Positions 44,511 to 56,586 of a DNA stretch of 64,000 bases are shown here, piece after piece; within the stretch, counting starts at the first letter, position 1; each line of letters starts with the position of its first letter. Position numbers and translations under genes: made by a program. The notes under the pieces were generated by a model. That model was not told the DNA's origin and did no database searches. It saw only the letters and a list, made by a program, of their open reading frames with translations. The stretch spans positions 35,575,591 to 35,639,590 of the forward strand of contig CM034300.1 of NCBI GenBank assembly GCA_019925795.1, in the 5' to 3' direction. The stretch is from Dendrobium chrysotoxum. Its lineage: Eukaryota > Streptophyta > Magnoliopsida > Asparagales > Orchidaceae.

Positions 44511-47500
44511 CTTGATTAGGCAGCAAAACTCTTTGGAACGAACTCATTGATTCTCTTCTTCTATTAAGGCCCCCTGGTTTATTAGTGGGGATTTTAATTG
44601 TGTTACTAATGCTTCAAAAATAATAGGGGGGAATCATCCTAATTATCAAGCTACGGAGGACATTAATAACATGATCATGAATTATAATCTTCATAACATT
44701 GGTTTCTCTGGTAATGATTTTACTTGGAATAAGGCTACTATGTGATAAAGATTAGAACACATTCTTTTTAATGATTATTGGATTTCTACTTATCAAAAGA
44801 CTCATACTGATCATTTAACTAGAACTTTATCTGACCATTGTCCTTTATTATTAGGTATTTATATGAATTGTAGAAATAATTATCAACCTTTTGGAATCCA
44901 AAAATGTGGCTCCTTGATGATACTTTTTAAATGTTATGCAAAGGAACTGGCATGCTCCTCTTTTTCCTTTTGATAATGTTACTAGTATGACTAGGTTATG
45001 GTTTAAACATAAGAGACTTAAACAAAAATTATCCTGGTGGAATAAATGCATTTTTAAGAATATCTTCTCAAGTATTTTGCTAGCTCAAAAGGATGTGTAC
45101 ATTGCTGATATTACATACTGCAGAACTCTTCCTTTGAGAATTTGTCCACTCTCAATGAAGCTAAGGCTTCTTTATTTAGACTTCAGGAAAACGAAGAGGT
45201 GTATTTGAGGCAGAAAGCTTCTTCTAAATTTCTTGTGGAGGGTGATCGTAATACATCTTTTTTCATAATATTGCTAACCACAATAAAGTGACTAGGCATA
45301 TTCATAAGATCACCTCCCCTGATGGTACTATTATTAAAAATCCTAATTTGATTACTGTTGAGAATGCATTCAATAAAAATTTCTCTCCAGATTTGAACAT
45401 TGATTTTTCTCTTATTCCTATTGTTATTACTGAGGAGGATAACTTCTTAGTTTATATTGACTAAGGTTCCTTCCAAAAAGGAAAGTTGGCAGACCATGAA
45501 AGGTGTGAATTCTGACTCTGTAGCTGACCCGGATGGTTTCACCAGTAACTTCTTTCAGAATTATTGGGCTATTATTAAAGAGGACTTTATCAATGTTGTT
45601 ATGGATTTCTTTTTGGGTAACACTATCCTTAAATTTTTACTTCTACTTCTATAGCTTTAATTCATAAGTCTAATGCAAATAATTTTTGGAATGATCATTG
45701 TCTGATTAGTTTATATTCCTTCTTCAATATACTCATTGCCAAAATCATTATGGGTATATTAGCCTTGATTTTACATAATATTATCTCTTTGGAGCAAATG
45801 GGTTTTTTAAAGGTAGATCTATATTTGATAATATTTTGCTTGCTCAAGAATTAGTTCATGATTTGCTTGCTAAGGTCACTGGAGGCAATATTGTTTTCAA
45901 AGTAAATATTACAAAAGCCTATGAAAGGCAAATTATTTTCAAAGTTAATATTACTAAAGCCTATGACAATGTTAATTGGGAAATTCTTTATATTATTTTA
46001 AAGCTTTTTGGATTCAATATGCAGTTCATTAATCTGATGTTATCAATGGTAAGTCTCATGGCTATTTCAAATCATCACATGGCTTGAGATAGGGAGATCC
46101 TCTTTTTCCTGCTCTCTTTATTATTGTTGTGGAATTCTTATCCAAAGGTATCAATGATCTTTTTAGAATTCACCCTAATCTATAGTTTAGATCTTCTGGT
46201 GGCTTTCCTATTTCCCATTTGAGCTTTGCTGATGATTTTATTATTTTTACTAATGGATCTATTAAAATACATTATATTGTATTTAAATTCCTTAACAAGT
46301 TTCAACATGTAATCCTTCCAAGAGTTGTTTTATCCCTACTAATTCTATATCACCTACTAGGGTTACTAGTATAGAAAATAAATTTGGTTTAAAAAAAAAA
46401 TTACCAATGAAGTATTTGGGTACTCCTCTTTACAAGGATAAGAAACATTCCAATTTATTTGATGATATTTTTACTACAATTCATAAGAAACTTTCTTCCT
46501 GGGCTTTTAATTTCCTATCTTTCGGTGACAAACTTATTCTTATTAAACATGTTTTATGTTCAATTCCTATTTATCTGCTTCACAATTTATGTCTTACTTT
46601 AAATGTTTGTAATAGAATGGAGACTTTGTTTACCAAATTCCTATGTGGTGCCAAAGATGGTAAACATGATTTTTTGTGGGGGTCTTGGAAAAACAATTTT
46701 GGGGCTATTGATGAAGAGAGATTAGGCTTTCAAACCTTGATGGATATGCCCATAGCTTTTTCTCATAAATTATGGTATGCTTTTAAAGCTAAGAAGAGCT
46801 TGTGGACCAAGTTTATAGTCTCTAAGTATTGTGTTGGTAAACACCCTCGCAATTGTTTCTTTAAAGAAGGTAATTCTTTTAATTGGAAAAGATTAAGTTG
46901 CATTAAGTGGGAGGCTGAAGAGTTTATCCAATGGGGTTTGGGGGCTAGCAACATATTTTTCTGGCAAGATAAATGGTTGGGTAATTTCTCTATTGCTAGT
47001 CTTTTAAACACTCATTCCACTTCTTCTTGCAAAGTCGAGGATTTAATTATCAATGGGAGTTGGAATATGGAATTGCTTACTAATTTCGTGCCAAATTTTA
47101 TTATCAATATGATTCTCAATTTTTCCATTCTTTTGGGTACAGATGACTTCATTTTGTTTAATCTTACTAATGATAGTAAATTTGCTATTAAGTAGGGCTG
47201 GAACTCTATTAGGCAAGTCTATCCTAAAAACTATTTATTTGGCTATCTGGCATGATAGTATTCCTCCTTCTTAATCCTTTCTTTTATGGAGGATTTTGCA
47301 TAATTTCTTTCCTTTGGATTCTATTTTATTAAGAAAAGGTTTTTACATAGTCTCTAAATGCCAATGATGTTATCATATTGAAAATATGAACCATGTTTTT
47401 ATTCAAGGCCCTATTGTTATAAAAGTTTGGTTATATTTTGACTGTATGTTTAATGTGTAATCTTCTACTCTTTATAATTCTATCTCTAACCTATTGAATA

Positions 47501-48268
47501 GGTGGTTCATTCCTACTAAAGGTGATATTAGGATAATTCTTCCTGCCATTATTTGTTGGTTTTTATGTAAAAGCAGGAATGAGTCTAAACATGAGGATAT
47601 TAAGATGAATGCCTTAAGTATTATTTCTAAAGTAAAGGATAAATTTTTTCAACAGTTTTTGGCAAATTTATATAAGGGTGACTCTTTTAAAGGCTTTCAT
47701 CATGTTGTTTCTAAGTTTGGTTTGCCTTTTCAATCCCCTACCTCTATCGTAAATGACAGAATTATTATTTGGAGGAAGCCTTTGGAGTGTTGAATTAAGC
47801 TTAATACTGATGAGTCTATGAATAATTTGAATATTGGTTATGATGGTATTATTATGGATTTTAATGATTTTGTTATTACTGCCTTTGCAGGTCCTTATAC
47901 TACTAATATTACTATTAAACCTAAAATTGAGGGCCTTCTTTATGGCATTCAATTATGCATTTCTTTAGGCATCTCTAATGTTTGGATTGAAGTGGATGCT
48001 ATGCTTTTGATTCATTATATGAACGAGAACTCTATTTCTAATCCTGCTAATTTTTATATGTTAAGAGATATTAAGCATTTGGCTGTTTTTAATTACTTTC
48101 TCTATCTCTCATATTTTGCAGGAAAGAAATGCTGTTGTTGATTCCCATGCTAAAATTAGGTGTAATTTAGCTGGCTTCACTGAATTTATTGAACATTCTT
48201 TACTTAGGGAAATTAAATGTTTGATTAGACTGGATCATTCTGGCCTTCCTTATGTTAGGATATCCTAG
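44511..48268 (+). pseudogene. LINE E ORF2: endonuclease (partial), RT, zf-RVT, RNase H
   Basis: SGDFNCVTNAS (44585), NDFTWNKATM and LSDHCPLLLG (44830, Asp kept). RT motifs: a DPDGFTSNFFQ block (45525), KVNITKAYDN (45941, motif-A Asp changed to Asn), GLR-stop-GDP (stop 46090-46092) and FADD (46225-46236, intact). A 43-bp tandem duplication repeats motif A. The frame 46407-47195 is open for 262 codons with YLGTPLYKDKK, FLSFGDKLILIKHVLCSIP, CIKWEAEEFIQWGLG and NIFFWQDKWLGNF. RNase H ends GLPYVRIS-stop at 48266-48268. Confidence 0.9.
45884..45969 (+). repeat. 43-bp tandem duplication over RT motif A (LINE E)
   Basis: Units 45884-45926 and 45927-45969 both encode a variant of FKVNITKAY. LINEs A, B and C have one copy. 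Confidence 0.85.
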
Positions 48269-48622
48269 TTTGTCTGTTTTCTTTTATTTTCTGTGGGTTT
48301 CTCCTATTTGTTGTTGTTTAGTTTTTGCCTGCTTTTTCCTTGGATAATGTTGTTCATTATTATGTCTACTGGTCTGTTTATATGGGGCTTTGCTATTTTA
48401 TTATGTGTTGGAGACATTTTTCTCAGGTATTTTTCGAGTGGAAGTTGGCTATTTGGTTGGTTTGCTCTATAATGCCTCATTTAGTGGATGCTTAGGCCCT
48501 GTTTGAGTATTTTATATTGGAGGTAGTTTGGGTTTGAGCAGTAGGTGCTTTGTTATAATTATCCTGATATTTCAAACCTAAGCCTTTTCCTTATTCCAAT
48601 TGGGAGTCTTTATGGGGGACCT
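48269..48622 (+). other. LINE E 3' UTR, first part
   Basis: T/G-rich, non-coding. It ends at GACCT, the target of the solo LTR, and continues at 50387. Confidence 0.7.
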
Positions 48623-50381
48623 TGAAAGTTTGTGAAGGTTGTTAAACCTCTAAGAACTAGCCCAAGGCTAACCAAGATGAGGGGTGAATTGGTAATTCAA
48701 AAACTTCATTAATTAAAAAGAAATTGCTCCTTTTTAAAGCTTTTTAAAATATTTGAAAATATAAATTTTATCCCTTGATGTGGAAGCAAATTAATTTCAT
48801 AATAAAATATTAAAGTTTTCAACCACACACAAAAAAAAATAAAAAAGTGCAAAACTTAAAATACGTAAAATTAAAAGAATGAACCTACCAGATTTTATAA
48901 TGGTTCGGTCAAATCTAACCTGCATCCACTCCATGGAGGCCTCCGCTCTAGGTATTGCACTAAAACTTTTAGTGTCTCTCCTTTAGGCTCCACAACTATG
49001 TAGAGAAGCCCTTACAAAATCTCTTCCACCAACCTGGTGCAGCAGAGTACCTTAAATTTTTTTTCCCTCCTGATGAAGGTAGAGAACCTAAAGTCCTTTT
49101 TCTCCCTCCTAGAGATGGCAGAAAACCAAGAATCCTTTTACTCCCACCTAGAGTTGGTAGAGAACCACGATCCAATACTGATGAATGTCTCCTCGGAGCC
49201 ACCCAAGAATCAAAGCAGAGACTTGAAGAAGATTGGAAGGAACTTTTCTTGGAGTAACCTTGTGAAGCTCTCATAACTCCCCCTCACAAGAACTCTCCCT
49301 CTCTTCTCTCCCAAAGCTCTCCTCAACTCTCTCTCTCTTATAAGATAATGTAGGAGTTTAAATAAAAACCAAAGAAGCCCTAAATTTGAATTTTCCATCA
49401 AGGACATCTCGTATGATCATCAGATCGTCCTGTATGATTAGTACAAAATAGGACTACCTGATAGTACAAATTATATTAGTCTGTATGATCAGCACAAGAG
49501 ATTGTTCTAATCATCTCGTATGATCCTATAATTATCCTATACGATTAGTTTAGGAGACTGTATTAATCATCCAGTACAATAAGTGATGATGGGCGATGAT
49601 TAAATATCATCCCATGCATCTCTCGAGCCATACAATATGATCATATTGTATGATTAGTTCAAGAGACTGCATTGATTATCCACTATGACAAGCAATGATG
49701 GGCGACAATTAAATATCGACCCATGCATCTCTCATGTCATATAATATAATTATCCTGTACGCTGTGATTGAGCTATTAAACTATAATTAGTCTCCTAATC
49801 AAATGATCAATTTAGGCATGATTGTCATAAATCATTCAATACAATATATATTGTGCCGTACAATTATAATAATATTTTTTTATTAAAAAATTACTTAAAT
49901 TATGATTGGTAGCTAAATATTATGATTATACTTGATTATCTAGTTTAATTATGATTGTCTAGTATGATTAGTTTAATTAATCTTAATTAATAAATGGAAC
50001 CCTAATTAGGGCTTCTGGTTAACTGAATGTCCAGTATGATATAAATCATACTGTATGGTTAGTTCAAAAATAAAAAATTTTCTAACTCACTAACTCACTC
50101 CCTTGAGTGTGTGTGTGCAAGGTTACTCAGCTTAGTATCCACCATATACATGACTTGACTCAAGAAAGGTAAAAGTACATTGAAGTTGAAATTACAAACA
50201 GACTCAACCCTAGTCTATCCAATCTTAAGCTGATTGAAGTTACAAGAGAATGGTAGAACTAAAATGTTAGTGAGGAGGTTAAAATAGATATGTAATAAAC
50301 CAATTTATAAGAGATAGCAGTATGGAATCAATGATATTTGTTATCACCAAAATCACAATACTTGAGTCCAGATTTGTAACA
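48623..50381 (-). repeat. Solo LTR of the Copia family (1759 bp)
   Basis: TG...CA ends are flanked by a perfect GACCT duplication (48618-48622 and 50382-50386). On the minus strand it shows the family TATA box (48892-48899), the 39-bp repeat zone (about 49035-49170) and a palindrome-rich U3 (49400-50060, motifs like ATCATCTCGTATGAT). No internal element sequence remains, so LTR-LTR recombination has removed it. Its U3 motif variant differs from both full elements. Confidence 0.93.
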
Positions 50382-50386
50382 GACCT

Positions 50387-51498
50387 CATGTCAAGTCTAA
50401 TACTACTCAGCTGAGCTAGTATGGATTTTGGTTTTTGTTCACTCCTTGTGCTATATTTTTTTGGGGAAGCCTTGTTTATATTGGTCTCATGGATAATTAT
50501 TTGTTTATGGATCTTGATGCTTATTATTATTATCTGATCTGGATCAATGATTTCTTGCTATTTTTATTGGTTTTGAGGTTTTTCTGTATTGATCCTATGG
50601 GCTTGGATCGTCTTGGGCTGCTGTTATTCTAAGAAGATCTTTATGTGCTGGATGATTTCAGGTTATTATTTCCTTGTGATAATGTTAATGGTTTACATCT
50701 GTTCTTGATTTTTGTAGTTTGCTGGGAGGGCTTTGATTATTTGATCAAGGGGTTTATGGTTGTTATTTTGCTATCTTAGTAAGTTACTTGTGGAGCTATT
50801 GCTATTTCAGATTGACTTGTATGTGCTGGATGATTGTGGGTTACTACTGGCTGTGATTATGATAATTATTTTTACCTGATCTTGATTATTAATGTTTTCT
50901 GGGAAATTTATTGGCCTGTTTCATTTTCTCTTCTGTGATATACCAGTGTGATGGTTAATGTTATTTTCTAGGCAGATTTTATATCTGGTGCTATACATTT
51001 CCCGTGCTATATTCGAGTGGTATATATAGGTTTTATCTTAATGTTTATGGTAATGTCTTTCCTTTCTTGTGTATGCATTTATAGGTGGAGTTTGACTCAT
51101 TCCTTATATGTTATTTTCACTTGCAAATCTCTCTATAAATTTCAATTCCTCACTTTATTATGTTATTTCTATATCTTGCTTTGCAATATTTTATTTTGCA
51201 GCCTTTACTTTTTGCAGGTGTATTGGCTTGTAGTTTTTGCTTGCAAGATTTTGCTTTTTTTGCAGAAAGATGGTGCATAATCTTAATTTCAAGATCTTTT
51301 CTTTCTGGATGCTCGCTCCTGGCTGCATTAAAAAGTTATTAGGTTTTCATGTAATTTTGATTAGAGGGGACCTTTGGCTCATAGATTCTTTTTACTTTTG
51401 TTGTAGCTCATATGAGCATTAGTGAGCGGAAGGTCCCCCTTAAGTACATTGTAATCCTTTTCTTTAATTAATGTGCAGGGCTCTCTGTGGGTTTTAAT
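50387..51498 (+). other. LINE E 3' UTR, second part, with hairpin block and tail
   Basis: T/G-rich, non-coding. The hairpin block lies at 51406-51447 (GCTC-ATAT-GAGC, then GGTCC...GTAC with a broken second stem), followed by GCAGGGCTCTCTGTGGGTTT and an A7 tail. Confidence 0.75.
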
Positions 51499-52443
51499 TA
51501 AAAAAAGGGACCTTTAAGAAATCATAGTAAAATCAAAATTAATTGGAAAAATACAAAGTAAAGTGTAATAAATCATAAATTCAATATACTTTTAAGGAAA
51601 AATATATATATTTCATAAAGTTTAAAAATAAAAAATAAGTAAAAATTTATTAAAAATGAAATAAATAATTAAATAAAATAATTTAAAATGTAAATAAATT
51701 CTCATATAGTCTCAAATGCTTGTAATTATCATCATAGGTCACTCATGACCTTTAGTGATGATTTTAAGTTGTTTGGAATTGATTTGGTTCAAAAATCAAA
51801 TGTTACAAAATTACTTAAATAATTAATTCAATTAATTGTATTTATATTACAAAAATCATAAATAAATAAATAAAACTCATAAAAATACAAAATAAATTTA
51901 ATTTAATTTTATATTAAATCTATAATTTATTAAAAATTAGAAACTTTTGGATCTTCACATAAAAGTAAAAAGTCAAATTTTGGTTAACTCAACTAATAAA
52001 TGATAAAAATAAATAGACAAATAAATTAATTAAATATAAAAATTAAATTAGTGACATAAATAAAGAAAATATGAATAAATAAATGAAATTAAAATTAGTA
52101 AATCAAATATAAATCATTTAAATAAACCAAACTTAATTTTTTAAAAAAATTAAATTAACATTTTAAAATTTAGAGATTAATTAGATAAATAAATAAATAT
52201 TAGAGAGTAAAGAATAAAGATTAAAATTAATTTAAAATTTATAAATATAAATAGAATTTGAATTAAATAAATGAAATAAAAGAGAATAACTTAAATAAAC
52301 TACTTAAAGAAAATGATTCTTCTTCCTTTGAAAATCGTCATCTTTTAAAATCTTATAGAAGATCTAGGAGCCAAAAGATTTAAAGACTAAAAAGCAATCA
52401 TACTTAAATCTATATTATAGGAGTCAAAATATTGGTTTATTAT
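51499..52443. other. AT-rich sequence, no gene
   Basis: Very rich in A and T (long stretches of AATAAATTAA type). There are no coherent ORFs and no feature is recognised. It may be the outer continuation of the repeat whose arm starts at 52444. Confidence 0.6.
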
Positions 52444-53001
52444 TGTGGAGACTTGCCACATTTACTTTATAGTAGACCCTAGGTTGAACTTAACTTACAT
52501 TATAAATGAATAAACTTTTATTTAAACATTACTTTTATATATCATGGTATAGCACTACTTAGATGCATTTGCATATTAAAGAGTCATCATTAAAGTTTTT
52601 AAACTAAATCACCTTGATTCCTAGGGTATAGAGTCATCTTCTCTTGCGTTCATAAGGTATTGGTTGGTGCTTAGGATGTTAGCTAGTAGTTCACTCTAAG
52701 GAGACATAAGTCCAAGTTGTACACTCCTCAATTTTCCCTTTACATGGGAGGGTTATCCAATCATATAAAATTTAAAGTATAAAACAAATCTAAATAAATG
52801 TTTTCTTTGATTCTATTAAACCCATACTTTTCCTTATTTTTTTATAAATTTTAAATGTTTAGTCTTCATTTTAATCAGGAGTAATCTTAAGACTTATCTT
52901 TAAATGTAACTCACTATAAAGGCTTGCCTTTATAGGAAGTCTAGAACCTAGTAAAAAAATAAAACCTATCTTAGTTCTCTCTAAGGTAGGGGAAGAATCC
53001 T
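52444..53001 (-). repeat. Inverted repeat, left arm
   Basis: Its reverse complement aligns with 56587-57158 over most of its length, by eye. Anchors are GTGGAGACTTGCCACATT against the right-arm GGTTGCCAGGCTCCAC, TAGAGTGAACTACTAGCTAAC against TAGAGTGAGCTACCAGCTAAC, and TCTAGACTTCCTATAAAGGCA against TCTAGACTCCCTATAAGGGCA. The element type is unknown. Confidence 0.72.
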
Positions 53002-54080
53002 ATGTATGCACTTTGCTTTATACATTAGTTAGTTTCATATTCAAATTGATAAGTGAATATTTCTTTTATATTTTGAAACAAATTTAACATTCCTTGTGTT
53101 GTATTTGAATATGAAAATAAAACCTATTTCTATATTAGAATTGATAACCAAGCATCCGTTTATCTTTTAATGTAATAGATGTTATGCTATATAAAATTGA
53201 ATAAAAAACATTAAAACCAAAATTCATGTGAGCTCATAAAATTTATAAACATGCTACTGAAAAGTGAAGAGGTTACTGAGGAGTGGATTGGGGAAAAGAT
53301 CCTTGAGTTGTTGCTAACATCCTCCTTATATAACATGTACACTTACCTCACCCTTCCACGAAGCAAATTTCATTGAACAACATTGTAGGAAGGTTGGAGG
53401 CCTTGGAGTTACCAATTAACACTAAGGGATATGAGTGTGTCCAATGTCGATGGACAGCTACTACCATGGGTGACAACAATCTGAGAGGAGTTATGGCTTC
53501 ATTAAATGATCAGATGGTGATCATGCCCAAGTCATATAAACTAGTTTGAGGCCATGTGGTGTTTGATGCTTAGTTAGACTAAGCAGGAAGGATTTCACCA
53601 GCTGGCTCAATACATTATTCAGTACCTTGATAGGTTGAGAGGATTAGCATTGAGTACGAAAAAGGATCTTGTATTAAAGCATGCCCAGCATGGTCACTAT
53701 ATAGGTTGATTTTGGTTTTCTTCTTTCAAGTCATTATATATGTTCATAAGTTCAGACGTGATTGTTCTTCTCATGAATAAAACTTTTAACTTCTTAAAAT
53801 GACCTGCGAAAATAAAAAAATTAAAATTCCCTCAAAAAGGATGAGGCAGCAGGTGCACCATAGATTCTAAGAACTGTCACTAAGGTAATTGGTAAGGACT
53901 GCGATATGGTTCTTTGGATCTCATAATAATGAGAGGGAATTGTGATATCTTCCACATTAAATTTTATTTCAGATATATTGATCCCTGCGTTATAGATTCA
54001 TAATATAAATAAAAGAGATAGGGCCCTGAGAATTGGATCTTTGCTCTCTATCTCTCTCTCTCTCTTCTAAATTTAAGTTT
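53002..54080. other. Non-coding stretch upstream of the gypsy-type domain
   Basis: No gene is recognised. The sequence is moderately AT-rich. A (CT)n run at about 54046-54066 resembles a plant leader or promoter pyrimidine patch. It may be the decayed upstream part of the element whose domain follows. Confidence 0.5.
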
Positions 54081-55330
54081 ATAAAGACTTTTGTTGATAT
54101 GTCCATCTTGTGTAAGTGTTCGAGTAGATTCCTCTGCAAGAAGGGTTTACCTAGAACTCACCTTATAAAGGAGTATGCTGAATATGCCTTACAAGATTTC
54201 TACTTTCTCAAGCTAACTACTCTGTCAGAACGGTAAAGGATGGTGAGCATATTAACTCTATATTGGATGAGGAATTGGTCATTCCCATCGATCAGTTAGC
54301 AGTGCGACTAAAATTTCCTCTCTCTTGTAAGATAGAGAAAATCTTGAATTTTTATGGAGTTGTTCCTACTCAACTGTTGTCAAACTATGTAGTGGTGATA
54401 TGTACAATCATATCATTTGCTTCATTCTTACAGGAACATAATTTTCCATGGTTGTTAAACCTTTTTAGGAATGTTTTCATGATAAAATTATCCCAAGAAT
54501 AGTTTGTCATGTTCTCACATTCATTAAGTAAGACAGTATGCTTGGAGAATAAGGTGCAAGATTGGAAGTAGAAGTTTTTTGTTCTTTTGAGTATTCCCGG
54601 ATTGAAGGTGTCAGCTACTCTTGTTAAGTTGAGGAAAAGAATGTTGGATCTTCCATAATTATCTATTCAAGAGGAGTGGATGCTAGTGCTTGTTAATAAT
54701 TAACCATTTATTGTTCAACACCATGTCGCTTACCACAATATTTATTTGACTTTCAATGGTACGTGACTAAGTGGTCTTAATGAGATTTAGTCTTTATCTC
54801 ATTTTTATTTTGTGTATGTCCTAACAGGGAAGGTCATGGGTTTTACTTTTCTTAGGAACTCATTATCTTTAGAGATGACTACATTAATGGAAATGAGGCC
54901 AAAGGAAAAGCCTTTTTATGTTAGTGTTGAAGTACATCAAGAGTTTTGCTCAAAGAAACATAAGGATGTTAATGTAGGAATGAGTTCTATAGTGTCAGTG
55001 GTGAAGAGAATCCAGGCACCAGAGGGTAAGAGCTATCATCCCCTACCTATAAGGAGAATAGAGATTATGAAATCTTCTAACAGGGAGGAAGTGCTTACCA
55101 AGCTAATGGCCAAAGGTTAGGAGGCTATTGTTCTAAATAAAGGAAAAAAACTAGCAGAGTGCCATGAATCCTTGGAGGGGTCCAAAGGCTACACACCATT
55201 AGATGATGATGAGGTCTCACCCTCCATTAAGAAAGAGTGTTCAGTGAGTGTTGGCCAGGGTCTTGATATGGTATCCAATTGGTGCTTCAAAAATAGTAAG
55301 CTTCTTTATAATGTTGAGCTAGAGAGCTGA
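54080..55330 (+). pseudogene. Gypsy-type transposon-domain pseudogene
   Basis: The stretch IDQLAVRLKFPLSCKIEKIL followed by FYGVVPTQLLSN, and after a stop VQDWK-stop-KFFVL, matches the layout of the plant domain catalogued as 'putative gypsy type transposon' (a RFPLHPF...VLDY..IAPTQL...GWK.RFFFV pattern, recalled from memory). The open parts are 54033-54236, 54263-54502 and 54812-55120. A GTACGT...CCTAACAG interval (54759-54827) looks like a short spliced intron. There is no gag knuckle or pol nearby, so only this leading domain remains. Confidence 0.55.
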
Positions 55331-56586
55331 TGTAGGATGTGTGTGAACTTGTGGGTGTAGGTACGCAAGGCTTTATTACAGATTGCGTAATGAATGCTTA
55401 TGCTTGTTAATGTTGAGTAATGACTAGATTTTTCTTGATATATTAACAATGAAACCCATTTAAATTTATGCAAGTATATATCCAAATAAATTAATATAGT
55501 GATTAAGTAAAGTCTTAAACCCATGAGGAAGTGCTTACTTACAATAAAACTATTACTACTTACTTTCAATGCATAATTTATCCTACTAAAATAAAAATGT
55601 TGTTTTTGGAATTTCTATTACTTGATAAAAATAGTAAAAAGGTTTATGTAATGTTAAATAAAATGTTTTGGATTGATGAATGCAAATACAATTTTTTTCT
55701 TAATATGACTCTAAATTGTAGATGTGATTTAGGGCATGTACATCCCTAGATCTCTAGAGAGCTTATAAGGGTGAAAAGGATATCTTCTGACCTCCTACAG
55801 TTATGATATCTCCTTAAAAACCTATAATATTCAAACATCCTATGTCTAGGTTTGCCAATATTGTATTTTAGTATTCCTTAAAAACCTATAATATTTAAAC
55901 ATCCTATGTCTAGGTTTTCCAATATTCTATTTTAGTATTCCTTATTGTTCTTACATTCCTCCATCGAGCCTATACATCACAATAATTCTAACCACACGTA
56001 TGGACACTATGGTATTAAATGAAGAATATGATATAATTGAAAATATCATGAAAACTTTAAATTATAAAAGTCTTCATTCATACCTTAATATGCTCTTCAC
56101 ATCATCAATCCAAAATAAGAGATTTAGTCAAACATAGAATAAATGATAAGTAAACTCATTTTCAATATATTCATAGAATAATCAAATTATAAGGGAAATA
56201 TAACAATTGTGAGAATTTTTATTCTAAAATACTTTATGTCCCACAAGATCTTCTTTATTTATATTTTTAATTTTTCTTTCGATTAAATCTGCATAGTTAG
56301 ACATTATACCACCCCTAAGGGTAGACTAATGTCCTTCTATCGATTTGAAAAAAAGAAAACTATAATTTATTTTCCTAATCAACTACAGCATAGGAAATAT
56401 ACAAATCATCCCAAAGGATGAAAAAATATTATCCTATCATTCCAATTAGAGAAATAAATTATAAATTAATTTCCATAATCAAATTTAGAGGATATTCAAT
56501 TCATTGTAAAAGCAAATCAAATATACTTTGATTTTTTTATTATGAAATTAAATTTAAAATAAGGTTAATGCTAGCTCTGTGTTCAT
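55331..56586. other. AT-rich sequence with a 64-bp tandem duplication
   Basis: No gene. The only clear structure is a two-copy tandem repeat (55812-55875 and 55876-55939). Confidence 0.6.
55812..55939. repeat. 64-bp tandem duplication
   Basis: Two units beginning CCTTAAAAACCTATAATATT differ at only three or so positions, which makes this a fairly recent local duplication. Confidence 0.85.

Larger units (their letters stand above)
44511..51498 (+). mobile_element. LINE E: 5'-truncated L1-type LINE with solo LTR in its 3' UTR
   Basis: Homology to LINE C begins at TTGATTAGGCAG (44511, endonuclease domain). About 37 bp between the LINE D tail and this point are unassigned. Coding remnants run to 48268. 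The 3' UTR is split by the solo LTR (48623-50381), and the hairpin block and A-tail end at about 51498. Among the copies it is closest to LINE C. Confidence 0.87.

Noticed and set aside
46763..47011. Minus-strand ORFs over LINE coding parts (also 19071, 41582, 13973, 47668)
   Set aside because: They are antisense shadows of recognisable LINE ORF2 sequence.
1..51498. Satellite or simple tandem duplication of a 7-kb LINE unit
   Set aside because: Copies differ in 5' truncation, nested insertions and many substitutions, and LINE C has its own target duplication. Separate insertions fit better.
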